A stretch of DNA of 64,000 nucleotides from Bifidobacterium crudilactis (GTDB lineage: Bacteria > Actinomycetota > Actinomycetes > Actinomycetales > Bifidobacteriaceae): the NCBI RefSeq assembly GCF_000738005.1, contig NZ_JHAL01000002.1, positions 1,238,634-1,302,633 on the forward strand, written 5' to 3'. The translations under genes were made by a program, and so were the position numbers. The stretch's first letter is position 1, and each line of letters begins with the position of its first letter. The notes below the pieces were generated by a model. The model worked only from the letters and a program-made list of their open reading frames with translations, had not been told where the DNA came from and did no database searches. Positions 38,073-47,873 of this stretch are shown here, in pieces.

Positions 38073-38281
38073 TGTAACCTCACTGCCCGTACACCGTCTC
38101 AACATCGCTAAACGATTCGAAGCTGCAATACCTTGAAGATGTCACCGACACGCAGACGCTCCTTCACCTCAGTCATGCCGAACATCCCCATGAACACCGC
38201 AAAGTGCCACAGAGCAATCAGCGTCACAGAGCAATCGCTGTCGAATACCACGCCTGACACGGGCGACACATGACGATATGT

Positions 38282-39706
38282 TCAACGGTGGTGGGTTAGA
38301 CCGTCGTGCTCAACACCCATGATGGGAAGCTGAGGACTCACCGGCACCACCACAGGCCCGACATTCGCGCCCGCGCCGTCCGACAAACCCGTCAGCATAT
38401 CCTCGGCCATTTCGGATGCCCTCCGCAACAGGGTCTCGACGATGCGATTTTCCGGGACGGTTTCGACCACGGTTCCCTTGATGAAAATCCTCCCCTTGCC
38501 GTTGCCCGACGCCACACCAAGGTCGGCTTCCCTCGCTTCACCCGGGCCGTTGACGATGCACCCCATCACGGCAACGCGAAGCGGGGCCTGAATATCCTTG
38601 AGCCCTTCGGCGACCTCGTTCGCCAAGGCGATGACATCGACCTGAGCCCTGCCGCAACTCGGGCACGAAATCAGGTCGAATTTCCGTTCACGCAAGCCCA
38701 TGTATTCAAGTATCTTGCAGGCGACCTTGACCTCCTCCACAGGAGGTGCCGACAGAGAAACACGAATCGTGTCGCCGACACCTTCGGCAAGCAGTGCTCC
38801 AAAAGCCACGCAGGATTTGATTGTTCCCTGCCATTGCGGACCTGCCTCCGTGACGCCAAGATGCAAAGGCCAATCACCTTCGCCTGCCAACAGACGATAG
38901 GTCTGTACGGTCACCACGGGGTCATGGTGCTTGACGGATATCTTGAAATCCCGGAAGCCCACATCCTCAAACAATCTCGCTTCCTTCAACGCTGATTCGA
39001 CCAAGGCTTGAGGTGTCGCTCCCCCAAAACGGCTGTAGATGTCCTGATCCAGACTCCCCGCGTTGATGCCGATACGCAGCGAAACGCCTGCAGCTTGCGC
39101 CGCTTGGCATATTCTCGGCCCCACCTCTCCGAATTTCCTGATATTGCCTGGATTCACCCGCACAGCTGCACACCCGGCATCAATGGCGCGGAAGACGTAA
39201 TTGCTTTGAAAATGAATGTCGGCAATCACCGGAAGGGGAGATTTGGCGACAATCGACGCCAGGGCATCCGCATCCTCCTGTTGGGGCACGGCGACTCGCA
39301 CGATATCGCAACCCGCAGCATGCAATTCGGCTATCTGCCTCAGTGTGGCGTCGATATCCGAAGTTCTCGTGTTGGTCATCGATTGAACAGAAATCGGCGC
39401 TCCGTCTCCAACAGCAACGCCACCGACCCTAATCCGCCTGGATTGACGACGCCGATGAAGTGGAGAATCAGAGGAAGGTGGGGTCGTGGGTCTGAAGCGT
39501 GCGACGTCTTTGGCAGTGGTGTTCTCCATGGTGGCGTCCTTCATGGTGGCGTCCTCCATGGTTGTGTCCTTCACGGTGGCGCGCTTCACGGTGACATCAT
39601 TCATAGTGGTTCCCTTCACGGCGACATCCTTGACTGTGGTTGTGGAGTCGGACCCCACTATTTCGAGTTTCCATGATTTCGGCGCCTGTGAATCTCCGCT
39701 GCTCAT
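38282..39706 (-). CDS. ispG: (E)-4-hydroxy-3-methylbut-2-enyl-diphosphate synthase
   Basis: The Fe-S enzyme of the MEP isoprenoid pathway that turns MEcPP into HMBPP. The barrel begins with [16 protein letters not shown]. The 4Fe-4S ligands are in [12 protein letters not shown] and [11 protein letters not shown], with the conserved Glu in the latter. The frame is open to 39823, but ATG at 39706 is the first start after the dxr stop (31 bp earlier in transcription). It leaves an odd N-terminal extension of about 80 residues, of which about 45 are tandem five-residue repeats of the type T(M/V)KDx. The conserved protein starts near [12 protein letters not shown], so a start inside the repeats is also possible. 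Confidence 0.93.
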   Translation of the reverse strand: MSSGDSQAPKSWKLEIVGSDSTTTVKDVAVKGTTMNDVTVKRATVKDTTMEDATMKDATMENTTAKDVARFRPTTPPSSDSPLHRRRQSRRIRVGGVAVGDGAPISVQSMTNTRTSDIDATLRQIAELHAAGCDIVRVAVPQQEDADALASIVAKSPLPVIADIHFQSNYVFRAIDAGCAAVRVNPGNIRKFGEVGPRICQAAQAAGVSLRIGINAGSLDQDIYSRFGGATPQALVESALKEARLFEDVGFRDFKISVKHHDPVVTVQTYRLLAGEGDWPLHLGVTEAGPQWQGTIKSCVAFGALLAEGVGDTIRVSLSAPPVEEVKVACKILEYMGLRERKFDLISCPSCGRAQVDVIALANEVAEGLKDIQAPLRVAVMGCIVNGPGEAREADLGVASGNGKGRIFIKGTVVETVPENRIVETLLRRASEMAEDMLTGLSDGAGANVGPVVVPVSPQLPIMGVEHDGLTHHR

Positions 39707-39737
39707 CTCCCCCGCCCCGCTTCTGGATGGTGATGCT

Positions 39738-41069
39738 TTACAAACGCTCCACCAAAGAATCGGCAGTGCTGCGAGCCTGCGATTCGAGTTCGAGCACTTC
39801 TGCCACATCCGCACACGACCCACCTGCCTTCAACCGCGAATCCATCCGGTCAAGGACAGCCCTGACCACATCGACTATTCCGAGATAGGACAGTCGATGC
39901 CCCAGAAATGCCTGTACCGCCTGTTCATTGGCCGCGTTCATGGCGATTGTGTGATTTTCCGATGCGGCAAGAGCCTCACGGGCCAGGGCAATCGCGGGGA
40001 AGGCCGCATCATCCACGGGTTCGAAGCTCCACTGGCTGGCGCGAGACCAGTCACAGGCCTGCGAGACGTGCTTCAGACGCTCGGGCGCGGACAGTCCGAG
40101 GGCGATAGGCAATGTCATATCAGGTGGGGACATCTGCGCGAGCGTTGCTCCATCCGTGAACTCGACCAGGGAATGCACGATGGATTGCGGGTGCACGCTG
40201 ACCTCGATGCGAGAACCGGGGACATCGAAGAGACGACTTGCTTCGATGATTTCGAGACCTTTGTTCATCATATTCGACGAGTTCACCGTCACCACCGGAC
40301 CCATATTCCAGGTGGGATGCCGAAGCGCCTGTTCGGGTGTGATGCTCTGCATATCGTTTCTGCTCCAACCGCGAAAAGGCCCGCCCGAGGCAGTCAGGAT
40401 GAGTCTGCTGACCTCGTCACGGGTGCCTGCCCGCATGGACTGCCAGATCGCGGAGTGCTCCGAATCAACCGGATGTATCTGATGAGGTCTTATCTGGGCT
40501 TCGAAAAGCAGATGTCCACCCGCTACCACGGATTCCTTGTTGGCAAGTGCCAGTTGCGCGCCCGCTCGCAACGCCATTATCGAAGGCTGCAGTCCCACCG
40601 ATCCATTGATGCCGTTGAGCACGATGTCCGCGCCGCTACCGGCGAGCTCCGCTGCGGCGTGCTTCCCTGACAGAATCTTCGTTCCCCGAATATTCAACTC
40701 ATCAAGGCACCGCTTGAGAGGAACAATGGCGGCCGGATTTTCCACTGCTACGTGAGGGACATTGAATCGGGCTATCTGCCGTGCCAACAGCTCAATTCTG
40801 CTGCCGTATGCGGCGAGACCGGCCACGCGAAAACGCTGAGGATGACGGGATATGAGTTCCAGCGCCTGAGTGCCTATGGAACCGCTTGACCCGAGAATCA
40901 CCACTGAACGCCTATCGGAGTGCTCTGTGCCCGCGATGGTCAATGACTCCGATGTGGATACTCGCACTGAAGTTGACGTTCGCGTCGAAATAACGGTTTC
41001 AGCACTTGCAGAGCAGGTCTCAGATATTCGCAAGGGCTGGAAACGCTTGCTTTGGTGCAGCTGTATCAA
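39738..41069 (-). CDS. dxr: 1-deoxy-D-xylulose 5-phosphate reductoisomerase
   Basis: The second enzyme of the MEP pathway (DXP to MEP, NADPH). The nucleotide site [16 protein letters not shown] begins near residue 58. [22 protein letters not shown] and the flexible loop region [10 protein letters not shown] are visible, and so is the C-terminal helical domain. The N terminus is 50 residues longer than usual and Ser/Thr rich, so the true start may be further downstream. It lies just before ispG, on the same strand, which makes a small isoprenoid operon. Confidence 0.94.
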   Translation of the reverse strand: MIQLHQSKRFQPLRISETCSASAETVISTRTSTSVRVSTSESLTIAGTEHSDRRSVVILGSSGSIGTQALELISRHPQRFRVAGLAAYGSRIELLARQIARFNVPHVAVENPAAIVPLKRCLDELNIRGTKILSGKHAAAELAGSGADIVLNGINGSVGLQPSIMALRAGAQLALANKESVVAGGHLLFEAQIRPHQIHPVDSEHSAIWQSMRAGTRDEVSRLILTASGGPFRGWSRNDMQSITPEQALRHPTWNMGPVVTVNSSNMMNKGLEIIEASRLFDVPGSRIEVSVHPQSIVHSLVEFTDGATLAQMSPPDMTLPIALGLSAPERLKHVSQACDWSRASQWSFEPVDDAAFPAIALAREALAASENHTIAMNAANEQAVQAFLGHRLSYLGIVDVVRAVLDRMDSRLKAGGSCADVAEVLELESQARSTADSLVERL

Positions 41070-41146
41070 TTATCGACTCCGTTGGCGGTGAAAGTAACAT
41101 GAGAACACTTCCACTCTGCCGTTCGGCGCGGTCGAAGCATACCAAA

Positions 41147-41190
41147 ACCTCATTTTTCGACACTATGTACACATTGTCGAAAAATGAGGT
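41147..41190 (-). terminator. Rho-independent-like terminator of the DivIVA-like gene
   Basis: Perfect 16-bp arms (41147-41162 and 41175-41190) enclose a loop that itself can pair (ATGT-AC-ACAT). On the minus strand the stem is followed by TTTT. It lies between the stop of the DivIVA-like gene and the dxr start. It shares TGTCGAAAA with the hairpin at 7768-7799. Confidence 0.75.
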
Positions 41191-41326
41191 GCTTGTCCCC
41201 GGTATTCCATCCGATAAGGAATGCCCTCGGGACTGCTCGGATCGAAGGCCCCTTGCATCCACCGAAGCAGTACCGACTCAGATTGTCTGTCTGTCGTCTG
41301 GCTCGTGGAAGCGCTATGCGAACCGA

Positions 41327-43153
41327 CTACCGCTTGGCGTCTTGTGCTTTCGATGCATCGGTTGTGCCGTTCCCCTCGTCGAAACCGGGGAAAGACAAAT
41401 CCGGAATATCCAAATCAACCTTCGGGAAAGTCGAACTGTCCAGGAGTGAGGTGAGTTTCGCCAAATACTGATCAGGGTCCTGACTCTGCTTTTCGGATGC
41501 CGCCGTGGAACGTTCTTGTGCACCTTGAGAGGGGTCCGGCTCGGTAGCGGACACAGGCACTGCAGCGGATTGCGGTACGGCAGATGAGAAGTCTGATGGC
41601 GTGGACGGCTGGGTATCCCAAGCTCGTTGAGCGTCAGAGGTTACGGCAGATGCTTTGTCTGGTGTAAGACCGCCAGCGGCACCGGCCGAATGCTCGACGT
41701 CGGCACTGCCTCGATATCCGCTTGTAGCTGTTTCTGCGGGGTGGGATGTAGACGATGACGCTTGCTGAGGCTGCCAAGAACGCGGTTGTTCCGCCCCCTG
41801 AATATTCAGAGGGTCAAACCGTTCCGTGGCCGCATCCTCCACCGAAGGGCCGGATTGCTCGCCCACAGACCTATTGCCATTGTCGCTGATTACCGATCCT
41901 GAAAGCTGCGTCTCACTGTTGTCCTGCTGAGCGCCGTAACCCTCAGGGACGGCACTCTGCACCGGCTGAGTCTGCGCAAGTGCTGCAAGAGAGGCGTTTG
42001 CCGAACCAGGGAAAGACAAGGAGTCATTGAGCCCGCGGGCGTCGCTCTCCTGTTTCGGAGCGGATGCCGGCACGTCATCCAAAGCGACATCTGAGCGGGC
42101 ACTGCCGTCTGGCCGGGTTTCATCCTGTGCAGGATGGGCTTGACTCGAGCTTTCAGAATCAGGAGTGGTCCGGTCCGCAGCTGTAAGGTCAACTGAATTT
42201 CGATTGCCGTCACTGCCGTCAACGGCATCTGAGCTCTGGAAAATAGCTCTTTCCGCCGCATTCAGCCGATGGAAATCATCATCCTGCTGTGCTGTCTCAG
42301 AGTCGAATGAGGATTGAAAAGGCTCGACCGCGAAAGCGCTGGCTTCATTGCCGTCCTCGGCTCGCGCTCCCCTAGCTGACATGTCGAACAGCGGCGCAAC
42401 AACCTGCGTTTCGCCCACACCTGCGTCAGCGCCTGAGGAAAGCGCACTTGTTGCCTGGGAATCCTGCCCGAAAGCTGTTGAAGCGTCTGCGTCGGCGGAT
42501 GCGTCCTCAGAGCTCACATAGTCGTTCAGACGCGCATAGGATTCAACGCGCGACAAGAGCTGAACCGCGTAATTGAGGAAGTAATCCACCTGGCGTTCGT
42601 CGTATCCTCGCTTGCCGCGATACTGCGTGAAAATCACGTTGGAAACACGTTTGGCATTCAAATCAACGAGATCTTTGGCTTCGTCCGAATGTCGCCGCTG
42701 GCTGAGTTCAACCGAGAGCTTCTTTGTAATCTGATCTATCAGACGATCCACTTGTGCGCACTTGTAGGAAGGCTGCTTCGACTTCCCCAGTTTGAATCGT
42801 TCCTTGTGTGCACGCTGCGCATGCTCGGAGTATTTCTTGAACATCGATTCGGTCTGCGCGCGCCAAGCGACGCGACCATGCTGGTTAATCTCCCAAGTGG
42901 TTCTCTTGTCGACGACTGCGCGTTCCAAACGTGCGAGAGCCGCATCCACCTGAGCTATGACGTAGCCGTTCTTAACCAGTTCGAAGGAAACATTCTGAAT
43001 ATCACTCTGCCCGAGCCGTGGCTCGTCGCTTTCATACAAGGCATGAGCCTTCTCAAGAAAAGCATCGACCTGCGCTGTGTTGTAACCCCACTTGCGTTTT
43101 CCAGCGAGTGCAATCACAGACCCACGTTTCTCGGCATCCGGCTCTTGCGCCAT
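41327..43153 (-). CDS. DivIVA-like protein with four membrane-binding-type motifs
   Basis: A 608-residue protein. The first ~200 residues hold four copies of the DivIVA-like element (G)YxxxQVDxxL: KWGYNTAQVDAFL (QVD at 28-30), KNGYVIAQVDAAL (68-70), YKCAQVDRLI (134-136) and KRGYDERQVDYFL (188-190), each followed by a helix. The remaining ~400 residues are a Ser/Asp/Gln-rich, probably disordered tail with a short hydrophobic patch near the end (FPKVDLDIPDLSFPGFDEG). The tail phrase LDIPDLSF resembles the FtsZ C-terminal peptide LDIPDFL. I infer a septal or polar scaffold role; the exact function is not known. Confidence 0.85.
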   Translation of the reverse strand: MAQEPDAEKRGSVIALAGKRKWGYNTAQVDAFLEKAHALYESDEPRLGQSDIQNVSFELVKNGYVIAQVDAALARLERAVVDKRTTWEINQHGRVAWRAQTESMFKKYSEHAQRAHKERFKLGKSKQPSYKCAQVDRLIDQITKKLSVELSQRRHSDEAKDLVDLNAKRVSNVIFTQYRGKRGYDERQVDYFLNYAVQLLSRVESYARLNDYVSSEDASADADASTAFGQDSQATSALSSGADAGVGETQVVAPLFDMSARGARAEDGNEASAFAVEPFQSSFDSETAQQDDDFHRLNAAERAIFQSSDAVDGSDGNRNSVDLTAADRTTPDSESSSQAHPAQDETRPDGSARSDVALDDVPASAPKQESDARGLNDSLSFPGSANASLAALAQTQPVQSAVPEGYGAQQDNSETQLSGSVISDNGNRSVGEQSGPSVEDAATERFDPLNIQGAEQPRSWQPQQASSSTSHPAETATSGYRGSADVEHSAGAAGGLTPDKASAVTSDAQRAWDTQPSTPSDFSSAVPQSAAVPVSATEPDPSQGAQERSTAASEKQSQDPDQYLAKLTSLLDSSTFPKVDLDIPDLSFPGFDEGNGTTDASKAQDAKR

Positions 43154-43409
43154 AGGACATCGACCTCCCGCCCCATCAGGGCATCAGACTCAGACAAACC
43201 AACACTACGTGATTGTTGCGACTCATTCAGTTAAGCATAACGAATACATACAACACGGATAACGGCTGAAGCTTAGCTGTGAGGGCTCTGCATCGGGACC
43301 GTAAGCATATCCACATCATAGGCACGGGACGCGCGACATGCCTTGTTCATGACGCATGTCGCACACAACACGCAGTTCCGTCCAGTGATACTGTATTGTA
43401 GTTCGTTGC

Positions 43410-43483
43410 GGGCGATTAGCTCAGTTGGCTAGAGCGCCACCTTTACACGGTGGATGTCGGGGGTTCGAGCCCCTCATCGCCCA
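43410..43483 (+). tRNA. tRNA-Val (anticodon TAC)
   Basis: A full cloverleaf can be drawn: acceptor GGGCGAT with ATCGCCC, anticodon stem CCACC with GGTGG, loop TTTACAC with anticodon TAC at 43444-43446, and T arm GGGGG-TTCGAGC-CCC. The discriminator is A and CC follows directly in the DNA. It is a single gene with no neighbours of its kind in the window. Confidence 0.97.
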
Positions 43484-43662
43484 CCCGTGGATACAGGCTG
43501 AAAACGTTGAAATACCAACGGTTTCAGCCTTTCTTTTTGCCCATAACCTGCGTTCTGCCCACATGTTGCCCGCCGGCGTTAACTGCACACCGACAGAGGC
43601 ATGTCCGCATAGTGCAAGACAGCTGCATACCGTATCCAGTTAGGCGGTTCGCACACGAGGCA

Positions 43663-44202
43663 TCATCGCATGTGTCGCCACTGTTTGCTGAGTATGGCGT
43701 ATTCTCTGGTGTCCTCGTAGTGCTTCGTGCCATCCGGATTGTCGACGAAGGATATGAACTCGTGGAAGAGGGCCTCCTGTCTCATGCCGAGACGTTCGCA
43801 CAAGCGCTGTGACGGGATGTTGTCGTCCTCAACATAGGCATATATTCTGCGTGCCCGTAGGTCATGGAACAGGTGATTCAGGAAGGCGACGGCCGCTTCA
43901 GTCGCGTATCCCTGACCGCCAAATGTCGGATTGAAGTTCCACCCGACACCGTAGGTGTCCGGTTCCTCGAAGTCCGCAAACACGCTGCCGATCAGCCGGT
44001 CACCATCCTTGGTGCAAACAGCCAATTGCAAGTCATCGCCGGATTTCTGGCGAATATCCCGTCGCGCCTCGGCCATGGAGTCCAATCGCTCTTGCGCAAA
44101 GCAATGAACGGTCGGGTGTGCCCTGTATTCGAGGAGCGCCGCCGCGTCCCGGTCCCGATAGTTCCTCAGCGTGAGTCTGTCTGTATCGATTGCCGTAATC
44201 AT
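43663..44202 (-). CDS. GNAT family N-acetyltransferase (RimJ/RimL-like)
   Basis: A ~179-residue acetyltransferase of the RimJ/RimL type (Acetyltransf_3): TDRLTLRNYRDRDAAALLEY at the start, the acetyl-CoA loop region GGQGYATEAAVAFLNHLF, and NIPSQRLCERLGMRQEALF near the end. The start at 44202 has AGGGAT six bases upstream; the open frame continues 12 codons further without a signal. The substrate is unknown. It is the first of four GNAT genes within 8.3 kb. It stands downstream of, and opposite to, the tRNA-Val gene. Confidence 0.9.
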   Translation of the reverse strand: MITAIDTDRLTLRNYRDRDAAALLEYRAHPTVHCFAQERLDSMAEARRDIRQKSGDDLQLAVCTKDGDRLIGSVFADFEEPDTYGVGWNFNPTFGGQGYATEAAVAFLNHLFHDLRARRIYAYVEDDNIPSQRLCERLGMRQEALFHEFISFVDNPDGTKHYEDTREYAILSKQWRHMR

Positions 44203-44388
44203 GTATGCATCCCTGCTAATGGTGTCCTGCCGCGCCAACGGGTCTTAGGACGGTACCGGTCTGAGCCGGCCACCCACCAGCGTATAGGATTCTCCTTCTT
44301 CCCGCCAGACATGGATACCACTGTTGACATGTATTCTGGTTCCGGTCGGAAAGTGGCGCATACATGGGCAAATCGTTGGGAGGCCTAG

Positions 44389-45678
44389 ATGGCGGGATTG
44401 GTTAATGAAATCGCAGCCGTCATGGTGCTCATATGCCTGCTTGCGGTCGTAATCGTCAAACCGCGTGGCATACCTGAGGGCTTGGCAGGCTTCGCAGGCG
44501 CTTTGCTGCTCATCGCTGTTGGAGCAACCACCACGAATGCCGCCATTTCACAAATGGATGAGCTGATGCCGACCGCATTGTTTCTGGGAGCGTGCCTGAT
44601 TCTCGCCGGGCTATGCGAACGAGAAGGCCTGTTCTCTTATCTCGGTGAGGTAACCGTCCGGCTTTCCCATGGCAATCCTTCACGACTGTTTCTGTTGTCG
44701 TTTCTCCTATGCGCGATAGTGACCGCCATGCTGAGTCTTGACACCACCGTGCTGCTGTTGACACCGGTCATACTGCATATGGCGGATCGGGCAGGCGCGG
44801 ATTATCGTCCGTATACATATGCCGCATGCCATCTGGCCAACACCGCATCACTGTTGCTGCCGGTGTCCAATCTGACGAACCTTCTGGCAATGAACAGCTC
44901 CGGGCTTGATTTTCTCGGTTTTGCCCGCACGATGTTCTTACCGTGGTGTGCGGCTGTGGCCGTTGAATACGTCGTAATACGCGTAGCGTTCCACTCATCG
45001 TTTTCAGACGACGCCCTGCTCATAGCCAGCCACAATTCCGATGGTGACGATGCCAGAAGTGTCACGAAGAACAACGTCCCCACCTTCGCCTTATTCGTGG
45101 TGGCAGCCTCCCTGATTGGCTTTATGGTATCCAGTTCGCTGGGGGCTCCCCCGTTCTGGGTCGCCATGCTGGCCTGCCTGGTGCTGTTCGCGCATAGGGT
45201 GATTCGCGAACGTGCCGTCCTTGGAACAGAGACTCGGCAGGTTTCCAAGGATGCGAATCCGTCGTTTCTGATATTCGTGCTGTCTCTTGCTGTTGTGGTG
45301 TCTGCGCTGTCCGACAATGGTCTGGGCAGCCTCCTTGCACCGTTGTTCTCCGGGGAAGAGACATTGATGAAGCTGCTGATTGTGGCATGCTCCTCTGCTC
45401 TGGCGTCGAATCTGTTAAATAATCTGCCGGCGGCTATGCTGCTGATACCCTTGGCCGCCTCCAGCGGCTCGACCATGGTGATGGCGGTGCTCATTGGCGT
45501 CAATATCGGCCCCAATCTGACCTACGCCGGTTCTCTGGCGACAATACTATGGAGAAGGATTGTGCAAAGCAGGGGGAAGCACATCGCACTCTCGCGGTTT
45601 ACCGGTATCGGACTGGTCAGTGTGCCCCTGTGCATATTCTTCGCAACGCTGTCCCTTTGGCTGGCAAATCTGCACTGA
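44389..45678 (+). CDS. ArsB/NhaD-type (SLC13-like) permease
   Basis: A 429-residue integral membrane protein with about eleven hydrophobic segments, of the ion transporter superfamily that contains ArsB, NhaD and DASS carriers. Features are the hairpin region with LSLDTTVLLLTPVIL in the first half and SNLLNNLPAAMLLIP in the second half, which are the paired Thr/Asn-containing motifs of this fold. The substrate could be arsenite, Na+/H+ or an organic anion, and no arsR or arsC is adjacent. The ATG is 16 bp after an in-frame region of no coding character. Confidence 0.85.
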   Translation: MAGLVNEIAAVMVLICLLAVVIVKPRGIPEGLAGFAGALLLIAVGATTTNAAISQMDELMPTALFLGACLILAGLCEREGLFSYLGEVTVRLSHGNPSRLFLLSFLLCAIVTAMLSLDTTVLLLTPVILHMADRAGADYRPYTYAACHLANTASLLLPVSNLTNLLAMNSSGLDFLGFARTMFLPWCAAVAVEYVVIRVAFHSSFSDDALLIASHNSDGDDARSVTKNNVPTFALFVVAASLIGFMVSSSLGAPPFWVAMLACLVLFAHRVIRERAVLGTETRQVSKDANPSFLIFVLSLAVVVSALSDNGLGSLLAPLFSGEETLMKLLIVACSSALASNLLNNLPAAMLLIPLAASSGSTMVMAVLIGVNIGPNLTYAGSLATILWRRIVQSRGKHIALSRFTGIGLVSVPLCIFFATLSLWLANLH

Positions 45679-46106
45679 AGCCCACCGCATATGCACCATC
45701 ACCATGCGGGGCCATCAGCACACACTGCAAGAGCTTAATTGGAGGCTGGGGGGGGTGAATTTGTCGGCGTGTTCTGGTGTTGGGCGTTTTCGTATGTCTT
45801 CAACAAGCATTGATAAACCGTGTCGATATCGAACCGGTAATCTTGAAATCAGCAGTCACCAGGTGCCTAAATCCTTGTAGAACAGAAGGCTGTCCTCGTC
45901 ATAGTAAGACTGTGTTCACATTCACAAAAGTGAAGAAAACGGCTGCGTGATAACAATTGGCAGTGAGTGTCTATTCTCACGATGTCCGCAGTGTCTGAAG
46001 TGATATGAAAACCGGTCTTTCACTATGACAGCACAGCAGCATCCTGTAAGAATCGTCCGGACTCAGGTCAGGACCAAGACGAGCAGCGTGCGTATAGGAA
46101 GACCGC
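45679..46106. other. Gap between converging genes
   Basis: No convincing gene. A weak hairpin (CCGCAT at 45685-45690 with ATGCGG at 45704-45709) directly after the permease stop may end that transcript, and a G8 run lies near 45749-45756. Base composition looks lower in G+C than neighbouring genes, as if it were decayed or acquired sequence. Confidence 0.4.
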
Positions 46107-46850
46107 TCACCCCTGTTCTCGTAGCAGATGATGCAGCACCGACTCACGATGGTTGATGAAGGTCTCCGTTATCCGATAGGCGTCAGTCTCTTCGTAAGCG
46201 CACGGACGGATAGGTGGATTATCGAAATCGAGTATCGTCGCACCGGGTAGGCCAAGCAGAATCGGCGAATGCGTGGCGATGATGAACTGCGACCCACGAA
46301 CCGCACCTTCGTCAATCATCGCCAGCAATGACAGTTGACGCTGTGCTGACAGCGCCGATTCGGGCTCATCCATAAGATACAGACCTTCGGATTCGAAGGC
46401 GTTGAAAAACGACAGGAAGCTTTCTCCATGTGACTGCTCATGCAGATTAGCAAAGGACGCAGTGGAGCGAGGTGACGGGCCGTATTTCAACGCCGCCGTC
46501 GCCAAGTTGAAAAAACTTTCCGCACGGAAGAAATAACTCGAACGAGCCTTGCCACGCTCTCGCGCGACGATTAGGGCCTGACCGAGTTCCGAAACATCAT
46601 CGTAGGTTGAGAACCGGTAATTCAGCGTGCCACCCTCGCCATTAAAGCCATACGCGGTGGCGATACCCTCAAGCACTGTCGACTTGCCGGTCCCGTTCTC
46701 TCCGACCAGGAAGGTCACCGGCGCATCGAATGCCAAGGAATCAAGCGTTCTGATGGCCGGGATATCCCGCAGATATGAATCCTCGGGCATGGCGTTCCAG
46801 TCCACACTCACGCCACGGATGAATCGCAGCGTTGTGTTGTCCATATTCAC
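46107..46850 (-). CDS. AAA family ATPase (ABC/SMC-like, COG3910 type)
   Basis: A 247-residue stand-alone ATPase of the RecF/SMC-ABC fold. Walker A is VGENGTGKST (residues 49-58), a degenerate signature SHGESF lies near 140-145, Walker B is LYLMDEPES (157-165) and the H-loop is IIATHSP (190-196). Proteins of this size (COG3910) are common and of unknown role; some relatives work in defence systems or DNA repair, but no partner nuclease or toxin is next to this one. It borders a recombination scar at 47.0-47.4 kb, which may be a sign of exchange. Confidence 0.88.
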   Translation of the reverse strand: MNMDNTTLRFIRGVSVDWNAMPEDSYLRDIPAIRTLDSLAFDAPVTFLVGENGTGKSTVLEGIATAYGFNGEGGTLNYRFSTYDDVSELGQALIVARERGKARSSYFFRAESFFNLATAALKYGPSPRSTASFANLHEQSHGESFLSFFNAFESEGLYLMDEPESALSAQRQLSLLAMIDEGAVRGSQFIIATHSPILLGLPGATILDFDNPPIRPCAYEETDAYRITETFINHRESVLHHLLREQG

Positions 46851-47006
46851 TTACGTCCGTTTCTCATAAGGATTCCGGCGAGCGCCGCCGGGTACCATAT
46901 ACCTCAACTATCTGTTCCAGCTCTATTGTCACATGAAACAGTCGGGGGCTGAAAGAGGAATTACATACGCCACAGTGAATGACGTGCTCCATTTATGCGT
47001 GGCCAC

Positions 47007-47066
47007 CTGTGCATAAGAGCACGCGAAGCCAGCGAGATAGCGGACTCCGCGTGCTCTTATGCACAG
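47007..47066. repeat. Palindrome downstream of an adhesin remnant
   Basis: Perfect 19-bp arms (47007-47025 and 47048-47066, CTGTGCATAAGAGCACGCG) with a 22-bp loop. It starts 16 bp after the stop codon of the minus-strand sortase-protein remnant. The sequence is unrelated to family A, but the size and place are the same as for copy 1 behind the intact adhesin gene. Confidence 0.85.
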
Positions 47067-47082
47067 TTCCCGTAAGAAATGG

Positions 47083-47156
47083 TCAGATGAGGTTGGCAGT
47101 GGCCTCGGCACGCTTAGCCAGGTAATACGGGCGAATAGCGAACACGAGTATCACAT
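47083..47156 (-). pseudogene. C-terminal tail of a sortase-anchored surface protein
   Basis: About 24 codons on the minus strand end in VILVFAIRPYYLAKRAEA and a short TANLI. This matches the last residues of the adhesin at 13193 (LMLVFAVRPYVLSKRAER with DANLV). The region with the LPXTG motif and everything upstream is gone; homology stops near 47156. It is therefore the remnant of a lost surface-protein gene. Confidence 0.85.
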
Positions 47157-47411
47157 GCGCGCAAAGCCGCCAGAAAAGCGTCACTCAACCCAGTCCCCAT
47201 CACCGAGGGCGGATACGGCAAACCCCTTGGAAACAAACATGGGCAGAATCTCACCGGCCTATTAAAACTCAAACTCCGAACCGAAGGAATCAGAATCGTC
47301 TACATGCTTGAACGCGCAACCCAAACCATGACAATCCTCGTGGTCAGTGTCCGTGACGATATGCAGGTATACGATGCCGCATCCATACGACGCAATACTC
47401 CACTACGATAA
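47154..47411 (+). pseudogene. RelE/ParE toxin, truncated at the 5' end
   Basis: The plus strand carries the C-terminal two thirds of a RelE-type mRNA interferase: ARKAARKASLNPVPITEGG, YGKPLGNKHG, NLTGLLKLKLR, IRIVYMLERA and ILVVSVRDDMQVYDAAS, with a normal stop. No start codon or N-terminal strand is left, and no antitoxin gene is adjacent. Homology begins at about 47154, exactly where the opposite-strand surface-protein tail stops. Confidence 0.85.
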
Positions 47412-47873
47412 ACAATCAGGTACGGCTACGTTCATTAAATCCGATACAAGCGCGAAGCATGTGATGCCCCGAATCTGGCGAACATATGATCAAGCTGTTC
47501 TACAGGCAACACCACACTCTGTCCGCCAGCGCTCTCGGCGCCCAAGCGATTCAGATGCTGAAAATCAATATTCAGTATCGGATGCAGGCTGAACACCGAC
47601 ATCAATGCCGGTCGATGATGGCGAAAGCCGTTTCTTCAACCTTAAGAGAGGATAACCGCAGAACAGTATTCCTCATTTCATATAGCACTAGCCCCATGTG
47701 AGCATTCGTTGGTCTCCGATTACCATTCTCGTGTTAGAGCGATTTGAGCCCGGTATTGGACAGCCTTGGAGATACAGGTGACCTGCATTACTGCTCAGCA
47801 CTGTCAAAACCTCCTCCAGGTAACAATTCGGATAATCTGATGCGGGCTAGATTCTCTGCCGAAAGGCACCATC
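47412..47873. other. Gap without recognisable gene
   Basis: Short open frames exist on both strands, none with family features. A possible pseudogene cannot be excluded. Nothing else is seen. Confidence 0.4.

Noticed and set aside
46107..47411. Anti-phage defence island (ATPase plus toxin)
   Set aside because: The ATPase has no nuclease partner, and the RelE gene is a fragment without antitoxin.
47412..47873. Degraded coding sequence on either strand
   Set aside because: Frames were read on both strands without any family feature; no claim can be supported.
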